A DNA stretch of 64,000 nt from Carex sylvatica (taxonomy: Eukaryota; Streptophyta; Magnoliopsida; Poales; Cyperaceae): the NCBI GenBank assembly GCA_964058845.1, contig CAXKVR010000007.1, positions 1 through 64,000 of the forward strand. The letters are read 5' to 3'. The notes under the pieces were generated by a model, which saw only the letters and a program-made list of their open reading frames with translations, had not been told where the DNA came from and made no database searches. Made by a program: the position numbers and the translations under genes. Shown in pieces: positions 11,826-22,545 of this stretch (position 1 is the first letter of the stretch; every line of letters begins with the position of its first letter).

Positions 11826-13590
11826 ATGATGGCACACGGGCAGCTTCTACAGATTCAATCCGGCCAGATGGTGGGAGCAATAGATCCTGCCATAAAAATT
11901 TCATTCCCTGTATACCCAAACCGATTTTTACTACCATATTTTCTATTACCCCAACCTCAACGTCAACATCTCCCACCTTTTTTTCCATCGGCTGGACCTC
12001 GACTTCAGGCTCAACCTCAAACCCATTCTCCGCCTCAATCTCAACCTCAATTTGCAACAACACAATATGTACCATGTGTAATACATAGTTTACCGGTATG
12101 GAATAATCTTCTTTATTAATCTAATCAAAGCATATCTTAATGTTGGCATATGCGCGCATGGAATACTTTTATTTAATTTAGTACAAATCCTCAGTATAAT
12201 AGAGAAAACAAAATGTGTTGGCGGAATGTTCAATATTCTTCCTATTTTTTCATTCCTAAATTCGAATTTGTTGTTTTTGTTATATATAAAACAAAATTGA
12301 AAAGTACACTATTTTATCATACTACATCTTAAGTACTAATTTCAACTTTTTTTTTGTTTTTTTTTGACAAGAATGTGAATTTCAACTATTCCGTCAAACC
12401 CTAAACCCTAAACCTACATTAGATATGGTTATATTGTAGAGGGGTGGCTAACTGAAGTAATTTTGTTATGTTTGTCTTGATTTATAAACAAAGCCTCTTT
12501 TTCTCTCAAATTATATTAGAATATAATTAAGAATCCAACACTAACCCATGAAAAGCCAATGGAAGCTGCACATTATAATCTATTTATATAAGTTTTGTCA
12601 ACTATATCATATCAATGCTTAGTAGCTATAGTTATGGGCTCATTTAGTGAGTAAATGCTATTGCAGGTGAATCCAAAATTAATAGGAGATGGGGATGGCA
12701 TGATCATTCATGTGGATGTGTCTGACCCTCGATCACCATGTACAGTGCCACGGGAGATACAAACTATGGTGATTGCAAGAATGCAAGCTCGGGCTGCTCA
12801 GGACTTCATTAAAGCCGATGCATTACAAGATGCAATTAATACAGCAGGCTACAGGTATCATTGATTACTTTATACTACCAAAAATATCTTTGAAATTCAA
12901 AATACAACATATTGTACGTATATCTTTGAAACGGTGCTTAAAACTTGCTTAACTGCTCTTGCCAGAAGCCAACCTTAAAAAAGAACTCTTCTTGCTTGAA
13001 TGAAGAAATATTGTCAAATGAGTGGGGTATATATATAGTTTGGGACCATTGCTTGTCTACCGAACAATACTAATGTCTACACCAAAGCATTTTGTACCGG
13101 TTTATATTTGAAGTACTGTTATTTTTCGTTTTGTAATTGTAGGATTAAAAGAGATTCATGCAATGAGGAAATTCTTGTAAAGGAATACCGAGTCCGTTTA
13201 AAGTAAGCATTTTCTATTTTTGTTCGATGCTTTAGTTCAAAATATTGTTTAACTGCTGACTAATTAGTTCAATATTATTAATACACTGGTTAGAATTAAG
13301 CCCAAAGTACAACAGTAAATAGAATTAGATTATTGAAGTATGGATAAATTATTATAGTAGTAACAATAATGGAAAGAACAATAGTAGAAATTATAATAAT
13401 TACTATTATAATTAAACTGTTGACGATAATTGTAATAAATAATAATTAATGTTCTTTAAAAGAATAATGATGTTGGTAATAAAAATACTTAACTCAACAA
13501 CAAAAATTGTAATAGTAATTACAATATTATTATTAGAAATTATAATAATGATTGCTAACAATTATTACATGTGTAATAATAATAATAATA

Positions 13591-13621
<31 letters not shown>

Positions 13622-15036
13622 GTAGTAATAAATAATAATAATGATGTTAATGATAACATCATTGATAATATGTTCATTACTGTAATAATTTTAGTTGTAA
13701 AAAGTTAAAAAAAATGATCAAGTAATTATCATAATCATAATTCAAATTATATAATTAGAAGAACAACAACAAAAATAGTTATTATAATGATAGTAAATAT
13801 TAATAACAATGAGAAACGACCAGCCGAATTACGACTTGTACTTATGTCACAATTTTACCATTCTTCGTTAGAGCAAAATATTCATGTTAGAAGATCATGT
13901 GTCACTTGATAACCTGTCTACACATAAATTTTTTATAGAGTTCATTACATATATTCATCAAGTTTTCATGCCAAGTTAAAAACAAAAGTTGTAAATTTGT
14001 ATAGGGGCGTTGATGCTCCGGAAATGGGCATGACCTATGGAGAGGAGGCCAAGGAAGCACTAATAAATTTAATTGGGGGAAGATCGTTGAAATTAGTGGC
14101 ATATGGCACCGATCCTTACGGTCGTCTTTTGGCGGATGTGTACCTCGACAAAATCTTTCTTCAGGTAACTTATTAGATTATTTTACTTGAAAGAAAGGGT
14201 GGTTTGGTTATCTCAGCCTTTTGAGTTTTCAAGCTGAACTGATTGGAAAAAGAATAGCTGACTGAAGTCGGCACTGTTAAGTGCTTTCTGTGGGTGTTCT
14301 TTAAAGTAAAGCCAGGTTCATGTAATTCGAAACATGTAGTCATTGTCTTTAACTTATCTAGTGGATTAATCATCGTGCAATTTCTCAGATTATTTATGGG
14401 AGTTTACTATCGTTGTTAACTAAAAGAGGTTACAAGTTGTATGTGTGAAAGGAAGCTTTGTGTATTCTTCTATGCCAATCAAAGAAGTAACCTGAAGTGA
14501 CCGAAAAGGAGAGGTCGTAGTATAAACCACATTCATGGGTGTTTAGATCACATGAACAAGGGGTGAAATGGTTAACTATCACCTTGAAAGTATCCCTATT
14601 CACTTGAAGTGTGAATAAACAAGGAATGTTTACTCGAACTAGATTACATGGTCATTTATTCACAATTCTAAATCTAAATTAGTATTTTGAAAATATAAGT
14701 TATGTCATTTTAATTTTATAATACAGGAAATACTTTTGAAAGAGGGCCATGTCTGGCATTATGAATTCTTTGATAAACGTCCGGAGCTTGCTTGGGTATG
14801 TTTATGAACACATCTTTTGTTATTTCTCGTTTCTATTATTATTTTTTTGCATTAGTTTTAAAATCTTTTGAAATAATTATTTTGTAAGTTTTATTTGACA
14901 ATACACTATTTTATTTCAGTGGCAAGTGGAGGCTCAAGTACGCAGAAAAGGGCTTTGGGCTAATTCCAACCCACAAAGTCCTTGGGAATATAAACGTGAG
15001 GAGAGAAAGAAAAACAAATGCAGAAATATGAGCTAA
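11826..15036 (+). CDS. CAN-like calcium-dependent staphylococcal-type nuclease, six exons
   Basis: Predicted to hydrolyse DNA and RNA in a Ca2+-dependent manner, like plant CAN1/CAN2. Exons read 11826-12095, 12667-12854, 13143-13202, 14005-14164, 14727-14795 and 14920-15036; all introns are GT..AG and the spliced frame is 287 codons plus TAA, with no internal stop. The SNase core is complete: GDGDGM for the first metal-binding Asp, YRVRL (Arg), GVDAPEMG (Asp and Glu) and DPYGRLLADVYL (second catalytic Arg), ending with the family's QVEAQVRRKGLWA helix. Exon 1 joins in phase at HSLP/VNPK, matching the family junction (LHTLPVDAK). Odd: the N-terminus is about 90 residues rich in Pro and Gln, and lacks both the MGN myristoylation start and the conserved N-terminal domain of CAN proteins, so membrane attachment is not expected. 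Upstream coding exons cannot be excluded. Orthology to CAN1 or CAN2 specifically is not claimed. Confidence 0.88.
12394..12414 (+). repeat. Short interstitial telomere-type repeat in intron 1
   Basis: Three consecutive AAACCCT-type heptamers lie inside intron 1 of the nuclease gene. This is the telo-box motif common in plant promoters and introns; far too short to mark an ancient telomere. Confidence 0.6.
13560..13645 (+). repeat. AAT/TAATAA microsatellite in intron 3
   Basis: A run of TAATAA and TAA units with occasional interruptions. The surrounding 13300-13800 is a degenerate mixture of the same trinucleotide, making intron 3 the longest intron (about 800 bp). Confidence 0.85.
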
Positions 15037-15531
15037 CATTTTATTTTATAAATGGCGTGCATTTTTTGTTTAGCGACATCAAACGATTTTGATTAATGAA
15101 GTTATGTATATTATTTCTTCTTAATATATTGTATTAAGTTTGCATATGTTGATGTATATTATTTCTTCTTATTTCTGCATGGTTATGAAGTGGCATGTGC
15201 TCTTTTAATCTTCTATTACTTTATTATTCTGCTAATTATTTAGTGATGTCCGTGGTCGATCATTCTATGGTCTTTAAAAAAAAAATTTCTCTTTTCCTTT
15301 TCTTTTTTGCATATAATATTTGGATGGTACTGTTGTATCTCTTGAGTGGAGAACAACCAAAAATAGTAGAACATCTGGATTTTGGAATTTCTATTAAATT
15401 GGGTTCTAGGTTGGAAATTGTTAAAAAATGATCGAAGTTGCTGTCCGCGAGTAGCATATTCTATTTTAGTAGTCAGAAACTATAGTTAGAATATTTCTCT
15501 ATTTAGCAAAGTTAATTATGTATCAACCTAG
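15037..15531. other. 3' flank of the nuclease gene
   Basis: Contains the presumed 3' UTR (two TATTATTTCTTCTTA repeats near 15108 and 15159). The two overlapping open frames at 15195-15457 on opposite strands show no known motif and are probably chance. Confidence 0.5.
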
Positions 15532-16316
15532 AAATGCACTCCACTTTAATATTGGTACAAAAACAAATTTTATGGTCTGTCTAAATTCAATATTTGAGTT
15601 ATAACTTTACGTGCCATACATTGGTGGCTGACCGCTCCACATTTTGCTTGTTGCATGACATTAATTAGTTGGTAGCTCTGTGATCTACTGTGTTGCGGGT
15701 AATATGCAATAATCAAGCACTTCGATTTGATGTTACAGAAAAAGCATCACACAATCTTGTAGTGCAATAGGCGCTCAAGTCCAAAATATTTGGGTGAATT
15801 CAAAGTCGGACCAATTTTTCCGGTGCCTATTTTAAACGGAGTCACTAGAGACAGAGGAGAGGAAAGAATAGTGAATGGGATCAATTGACTTCAACTTTTT
15901 ATATATAATTTTTTTAATGTAAAATAGAGTAAAATGGTTTGGGATTATAAAATTGATTCTCATTCTCTCTAGAATTTTTTTTATATATTTGACTTTTCTT
16001 CGAGGTTGCGTCTCTCTTGGTGGTCTCCAACCAAGGTTGTGCTTTCTCTTGACCAGGTTACATACAACTATTTAAATAGTTATGTAAATTAATTGCTGAA
16101 TTTCAAGAAATAATTATTTTACAAAACAATGACCTAATTATTGGCTGCTAAAATATGCATGGATAATGAACATATATAGCTTTCATGTCACATGTGCAAC
16201 TAATTGTTTATAACACATTGATTGAATGGGACAACAAATTAGTCAAAATAATTGTTTATAACACATTAATTAATCCGTACCATGAATTCAAAACTTCATT
16301 TTCAAACTCTATATAG
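15532..16316. repeat. Segmental duplication, right member (partner 4720-5487)
   Basis: Direct copy of 4720-5487, starting at ATGCACTCCACTTTAATATT and ending near AACTTCATTTTCAAACTCTA. This member retains TTGCATGACATTAATTAG near 15652, which the other lacks. Part of the same sequence (5250-5420 equivalent) reappears inverted and more diverged at 47085-47245, so the unit is an older repeat rather than a one-off duplication. Confidence 0.85.
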
Positions 16317-17059
16317 GTGATCTAAACTGCTTAACATGATCTTTATATAAATATGTACTTGGGTACCAAATTTTACATTTTTTAGCATTTTTATTATTGT
16401 TTTAAATATAGAGAAAGTTACTCGACCAAAAAGAATATATTCTAGAGCACCCAAAAGTAGTGATTTTCTTACTTTAGACTTGTCCAAAAATCGACTGTTT
16501 TTTAGAATTTTACAAAATTGACAGTTTTCTAAGATCTAAATTTTACATTTTTTAAAAAAAAATTATTGTATTTTTATTGTCTTAGATATGTAAAAAATCA
16601 ACTATTTGAACTTTAAAATTGAAGATACATAATTCTAGAGATGAGAAAAGAACTCATATATACTGGCTTGATTAGAATCGCTTGTCAAATCTCGAGATGA
16701 ACTGGCATGTCTCAGGTTCATTGCGGAACAGCTCGATCCATTAACGAGTCATGATATTACAAGCCCAATAAGGCACAAGTGTCATTTTTATTCAAATGAA
16801 ATCAATTATCTTCTATTATGTATACTTTGCAATCAATAATTGGAAATAATTCAATTCTTCTCTATTTTGTTTCCATTGACAATCATCTCTGTTGAATTCT
16901 ATTGAATTAAAATCAATTGAACCCCACAGTTGGTTTCGATCACAAGGCAGTCCAATTAGATCAACTAAACTAAATTTCTAACTAATTAAATAAGAACCCA
17001 TATTAATACTCAGTTAAACTTACTTGGGTCTTAATGCATGCATAGTTGATATGAGAGAG
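16317..17059. other. AT-rich spacer with foldback-like core
   Basis: The first 300 bp contain words of the foldback family at 40212 (GGTGATCTAAACTGCTTAAC, CCAAATTTTACATTTTTTAG) and look like a decayed copy. The remainder is the 3' flank of F-box copy 2. No gene seen. Confidence 0.4.
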
Positions 17060-18080
17060 CTATACCAGACTTGGCACAAACCAAGTCCCCGAGGAATTAA
17101 AAGGGCAAGGCAACACCTCAGTTGTACCATCTCCTATGTCGTATCTACAAAGACAATGCCAGTATTTCAGGAAGTAAATGCAATCTCCTTTGAATCCAAC
17201 AAAGTCACTTGCACAGAAAGATAACCCACCATTATATTGTAGAAACAACATTTTGTCACCGATATCAGTGATTTTCACCCAATAAGGTTTCCCTTCTCCA
17301 TCACCCAAATAAAGGCGATGTATATCAAAGTGGCAAGGCTCTGCCTCGAAATAATGGAACAACATTAGTATCTTTTCTCCTGACTCCACCACAAATGTGC
17401 CTCTCTCTAAATGAGGTTTTGTGCCCACTGGTGGTTTGACTTGATAAACCATTTTTTTGGTTGAAATATCAATTAAATTTGTAATGCCAGCTTTTGCATC
17501 AATGCTAAAGTATTTCCCAAATGAAATGCATTACCATAGCCATTAACCCCTTCTACAAGGACCAAATCGTTAGAAGCAATGTTTTTGGGTGTCAATAGGG
17601 TATTCCATTCCGGATATCCTGAAATAACCACAATATCAACGCCTTTAATTGGATCTGGACCAATATAATTGGGGAACCGAAGGACATTAACAGAAGAAAC
17701 ATGGATCTGATCACGAGTAAGAGGATTAAGTAGATACATCTCGGGATTTCTCAAGTGAAAGGCAAGTAAGTAGTGGCATGCGGGGACCTTGTGAAAAGTT
17801 AAGCAGGAACCTGGATAGGTGATAGTATGAACTTTACCAGACGAGAGGCAGTAGAAGCATATAATGTCATTTTCACAGTGTTCTAGAAGCCAGGGGAGTT
17901 GTGGAGGGGGGTCAGTGACTGGGCTTGATAGCTGCCACATCTTGCACACAACATGAAAATGTATGAAATCAGAGATATCAGGGAATTTTATTGGAGAAGA
18001 GATGGTCTCTCATGGCTTAGGATGCCATCAGTACTGCTTCGTTTTCTCATGGTAGAGTTTTTGTCCTTTCGCTTAGTCAT
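17060..18080 (-). pseudogene. F-box/DUF295 family protein, frameshifted (copy 2)
   Basis: Near full-length paralogue of 35046-36086. It begins at an ATG at 18078-18080 (MTKRKDKNST) and ends with the same FNSSGTWFVPSLV-type tail. The F-box region is damaged by a 1-base insertion at about 17985 that creates stops, the middle reads CKMWQLSSPVTDPPPQLPWL through LLNPLTRDQIHVSSVN, and a 1-base deletion near 17516 (GGA AA- TAC, where relatives have MGQYFS) shifts the DUF295 part into another frame. An SCF substrate adaptor is therefore no longer encoded. A composite copia structure sits about 130 bp upstream of the ATG, inside the promoter. Confidence 0.9.
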
Positions 18081-18206
18081 CTAATATATGGAGGAAACAA
18101 GTGTAGTTAGTTAGTAATAAAAGGGGTTTTTGAATTTGGTTTTTTAGGGTTTTGCCTCCAGCAAAACAATCTGAGTTGATTAATAATGTTTATGCAACCA
18201 AACCAC

Positions 18207-18211
18207 CACAT
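18207..18211. repeat. Target site duplication CACAT, left copy
   Basis: CACAT here is repeated at 24241-24245, immediately outside the outer LTR ends, showing that the whole 6-kb composite entered the genome as one insertion. Confidence 0.85.
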
Positions 18212-18515
18212 TGTTGGTTTTGTGAAAACCAGTAACAAACTTGAACCACAAACAAAACAGGAGATTTTTTCCGATGCTCAACTTATTCATCATTTTCTGA
18301 TTTTCTTATTATATAAGCAAATACAAAATCATAACTGCACCACTAATCATTACAGCCCACGTTTTCTAAAAATAAAACTAACCACATAAACTTTACTCAA
18401 ATAACTGCTACCCTAATTTTAGTAACTGCTGACTCTAAATCCTAACCGCCTAAAATATGCATAACGTGCGAACCATACATAGTCAACTCCTGGAGACAAC
18501 TAGATTAATTCATCA
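18212..18515 (-). repeat. LTR A of the composite copia structure (3' LTR)
   Basis: 304 bp, TG..CA bounded. It differs from LTR C at about 8 positions and from LTR B at about 6 (hand count), so the three are of similar age. A purine tract (AAGGAGGAGAT on the minus strand, 18516-18526) adjoins it, marking it as the 3' LTR of the minus-oriented element. Confidence 0.92.
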
Positions 18516-18524
18516 ATCTCCTCC

Positions 18525-20315
18525 TTAAGCTTGTTGTCCTCCACTGACGATCCGCACACCAGTTTTCTCTCTCATCTCCAAGAACTTCAATCTTGCAAGT
18601 GACTTTGTCAGAATATCAGCACGCTGATTTTCTGTGCAAACATGTTGAATTTCAATCATTCCTGATTCAACACAATCTCTAATGTAGTGGAATCGGGTAT
18701 CGATGTGTTTGCTCCTCTCATGGTGAACTGAATTCTTGCTCAATGCAATTGCGGACTGATTATCGATCTTTAGAACCACTTTCTTAACCTCGGTCTTTAA
18801 CAAATCTGCCAACAGTCGTCCCAGCCACACTCCTTGACACGCTGCTGCACAGGAAGCGATGTACTCCGCTTCACAGGAAGATAACGCAACCACATTCTAT
18901 TTTTGTGAACTCCAACTAATAGGATTTGACCCAAGGAAAAATATTAAACCTGAGGTACTTTTCCTGTCATCAGTATCACCAGCTAGATCACTATCGGAGT
19001 AACCGATCAGCTCCAAGCTTCCTTCCTTCTTCTCATAAACGCAACCGAGGTTTAAAGTTCCTTTCACATACCGCAGTATGTGCTTCACTGCGGCCATGTG
19101 CTCCGTTGTGGGCTTCTCCATGTATCTACTCACCATGCCGATAGGGAATGCCAAATCTGGGCGCGTGTGCAGTAGGTATCTTAAACTGCCAACAATACTT
19201 CGGTACAGAGTTGTGTCTACAGGTGGACTTGTGCTTTCCTTGATTAGTTTCAGACGAGGTTCCATCGAGATTTGCGAAGGGTTGCAATCTTTCATGCCGC
19301 ATTTGTCTAAAACCTTTCTTGAGTGTAATCCTTTGGGAATTCTGACACACTTCAATTCCCAGATAGTAACTTAGTAACCAAAGGTCACTCATGCTAAACA
19401 ATTTCTTCATTTGTGATTTGAACTTGTCTATTTCTTGAATACACTCTCCAGTGATGATTAAATCATCCACGTAGACTCCAACAATTAAATTCCCTTTACC
19501 TTGATTTCTCATGTACACGGCATGCTCTAAAGAACACCTCTCAAAACCGAGTGTCCTCAATGACTTGTCCAGTTTTGAGTTCCAGGCTCTAGGTGCTTGT
19601 CGCAAACCGTACAATGCTTTGTGCAGTTTTAACACCTTGTGCTCTTCTCCTTTTATTTCAAATCTCGGCGGTTGAATGACATACACTTCCTCTTCCAAAT
19701 CACCGTTGAGGAAGGCTGACTTCACATCCATATGATGCACCTCCCATCCTTCATCTGCCGAAATAGAGATCAGCAAACGTACTGTCTCTAGCCGAGCAAC
19801 AGGGGCGAAAACTTCATCAAAGTCTATGCCTTGTCGTTGAACGTACCCCTTTGCCACTAATCTCGCCTTGTGCTTCACAATTCTGCCTTGAGTGTCCTTC
19901 TTTAACTTGTAAACCCACTTTAGACCTATAGGTTTGTGGCTGTCGGGTAATGGAACGAGCTTCCAAGTTTCATTTTTTTGAATAGAGGAAATTTCCTCCT
20001 CCATTTCTTTTCTCCACATCGGATCTGCCTTGGCTTCTTCGAAATTCGACAGCTCCTCTTCTCCTAGTAAGCACAGACCCGAATACTGCAACTCTATTGG
20101 GACTGTTGCATCGTACAAGCTTTTGATGTCACGCTTACCCCGTGGTCCTACTAATGAACTCCCATCAGATGTCGAGGGTTGTAGTGTTTCGGTTGATTCT
20201 GATTCTTCAACAGTTGCTGCTGGAGTATATGGTGAGTTTGAAACAGGTGCTCTAGCATACTGGTATCGGTTACCAGTTTGTTCCTGTGTCGGCTGTGGGA
20301 AATTCATGCCAGAAT
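18525..20315 (-). pseudogene. Copia reverse transcriptase and RNase H, frameshifted
   Basis: C-terminal half of a copia polyprotein read leftwards. The first segment (20307 to about 19340) holds the [38 protein letters not shown], the [17 protein letters not shown] block and the catalytic [10 protein letters not shown] frameshift near 19345 moves the RT thumb into another frame ([13 protein letters not shown] ... [15 protein letters not shown]). A nonsense codon at 18897-18899 (Gln in relatives) precedes the RNase H core VVALSSCEAEY, with DNQSAIAL and the terminal IDTRFHYIRD. Integrase is absent: sequence upstream of the RT stops exactly at the outer edge of LTR B (20316). Not functional. Confidence 0.92.
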
Positions 20316-20619
20316 TGATGAATTAATCTAGTTGTCTCCAGGAGTTGTCTATGTATGGTTTGCACGTTATGCATATTTTAGGCGGTTAGGATTTAGAGTC
20401 AGCAGTTACTAAAATTAGGGTAGCAGTTATTTGAGTAAAGTTTATGTGGTTAGTTTTATTTTTAGAAAACGTGGGCTGTAATAATTAGTGGTGCAGTTAT
20501 GATTTTGTATTTGCTTATATAATAAGAAAATCAGAAAATGATGCATAAGTTGAGCATCGGAAAAAATCCCCTGTTTTGTTTGTGGTTCAAGTTTGTTACT
20601 GGTTTTCAGAAAACCAACA
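20316..20619 (+). repeat. LTR B of the composite copia structure, inverted
   Basis: 304 bp in the opposite orientation to LTRs A and C, beginning TGATGAATT and ending AACCAACA. It abuts the truncated RT region on its left without spacer and is followed by a primer site, so it acts as the 5' LTR of the plus-strand fragment. Confidence 0.93.
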
Positions 20620-20621
20620 TT

Positions 20622-20633
20622 TGGTATCAGAGC
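20622..20633 (+). promoter_or_regulatory. Primer binding site, plus-strand copia fragment
   Basis: TGGTATCAGAGC, matching the 3' end of initiator tRNA-Met, two bases after LTR B. Confidence 0.9.
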
Positions 20634-20649
20634 CAAGGTTGTCAAAGCA

Positions 20650-22545
20650 ATGGCCGATGATGAAGGAGATAAATCTAAGACGCTTGTAGTCGTCAAACCG
20701 ACGGCAAGAGGAGCCTCAATCCCGATCCAATATCCAACGTTAAGCGAAACGAACTACGGCATATGGGCTGTCAAGATGAAGATAATCTTGCGTTCGCTAG
20801 GAGTATGGTCAGTGATCGAAGGTGGAGACACAGACGACGACAAAGATCAAGGCGCCATGGTAGCCATTTCTCAAGCCATGCCAGATGACGTCATGATGAC
20901 AATCGCGGAGAAGGAGACGGCAAAGGAGGCTTGGGACGCACTCAGGGAGATGCGAGTTGGTGAAGATCGCGTTAAGAAGGCACGCGTATAGGTGCTGAAA
21001 CGACAACTGAACAAGTTACACATGGAGGATTCAGAGACAATAAATGAATTTTCCATGAAGCTTACCATGCTAGTGGGTGAGATCTGCTCGCTGGGCATGA
21101 AGCTCGACGATGGTGAAGTTGTGGAAAAACTGTTCAGCGCAGTTCCAAATAGATTTCTCCAGATTATTGGAACAATTGAGCAGTTTGGCGATACTAAGAA
21201 GATGCTGGTTTCAGAGGCAATCGGTCGTCTCAGAACCTTCGAGGAAGGGCTTAAAGGGCGACTGCACTCAAAGGGCAATGGAGAATAGTTACTCCTTACC
21301 CAGGCCGAGTGGGAGGCAAGAATCCAAAAGGCAAAGAGAAATGAAGGTTCCTACAGCAACAAAAGAGGAGGACGTCACGGGAGAGGACATGGTCGTGGGC
21401 GTGGAAATGGTGGAGGTCGAGAAAATGGTGGAGGTCGAGAAAATGGTGAACGCAATAACGAAGACCGAAAGCCACGCAACTTTGACAAATCCAGGGTTAA
21501 GTGTTTCAATTGTAATGAATATGGTCACTTTGCAAAAGAGTGTCCCAAGCCAAACCGAAGAGAGAGGGCCAATCTTATTACAACACAAACCGATGATGAA
21601 CCGGCACTGTTGATGGCTGAAACATGTGTTCTCAGCCACGCAATACAGAATGAACATGTGTTACTATAAGAAGACAAGGTGGTGCCAAAGATTAACAGCA
21701 CCCAAGACAAGGCTTGGTATTTAGATACCGGTGCAAGTAACCACATGACTGGTTGTATCGAAAAATTTGCTGAAATTGACACGACCATTAAAGGGTCAGT
21801 CAAATTTGGAGATGGCTCGGCTGTAGAAATACAAGGAAGAGGTTCAGTTTTATTTGAATGCTACACAGGTGAACATCGTGTACTTACTAAGGTCTACTAT
21901 ATCCCGAAGTTGAAGAGCAACATAATCAGCCTTGGTCAGTTAGATGAGAACGGATGCAAGGTTGTAATTGAAGGAGGAGTAATATCTATCTTGGACAGAT
22001 CACAAAGGCTACTAGTAAAAGTGAACATGTCAATGAACCGATTATATGTGTTTAACATAGTACCAGCCCTACCCGAATGCCTTCTGACAAAGAGCAAAGA
22101 AGAAGCCTGGCGCTGGCATGCAAGATACGGGCATGTGAACTTTCATGCCTTGAAGATTCTAAGTCAGAAACAGATGGTGCACGGCCTACCTGTAATTGAG
22201 CATGAAGGCCGCATCTGCGATGGTTGCTTGATTGGAAAGCAACACCGAAATCCATTTCCAGCAGTGGCAAAATTTCGAGCAGAATCACCTCTTGAACTGT
22301 GGCATGGAGATTTGTGCGGGCCAATAACTCCTGCTACACACGGAGGCAAGCGCTATTTACTGCTGTTGGTTGACGATTGTACTAGATTCATGTGGCAAGT
22401 GCTGATCCGAAACAAAGACGAAGCATTTGAGGCATTCAAGAAGACCAAAGCATCAGCAGAAATGGAGAAAAACAGCAAACTGAAAGCTTTTCGCACAAAT
22501 CGTGGCGGCAAATTCAACTCAAATGAGTTCAAGACTTACTGTGAC
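20650..22545 (+). pseudogene. Copia gag, protease and partial integrase (plus-strand fragment)
   Basis: Begins MADDEGDKSKT at 20650. The gag UBN2 domain is cut by TAG at 20989-20991, where the minus-strand copy has a Gln codon. A second TAG at 21286-21288 is present in both copies. After a Gly/Arg-rich linker with a duplicated 18-bp unit comes the knuckle CFNCNEYGHFAKEC, then TAA near 21667, then protease (WYLDTGASNHM), GAG-pre-integrase (WRWHARYGHVNF, H..C2 zinc site CDGCLIGKQ) and the integrase core start (ELWHGDLCGPI). The reading ends around KTYCD at 22545, where sequence switches abruptly to the reverse complement of another copy's protease region. No RT follows on this strand. Confidence 0.92.

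Noticed and set aside
11692..12075. Minus-strand frame with alternating Glu/Val residues
   Set aside because: Antisense of the Pro/Gln-rich exon 1 of the nuclease gene, whose splice junction and frame are well supported.
12394..12414. Interstitial telomere or fusion point
   Set aside because: Only three heptamers inside an intron; a telo-box is the simpler reading.
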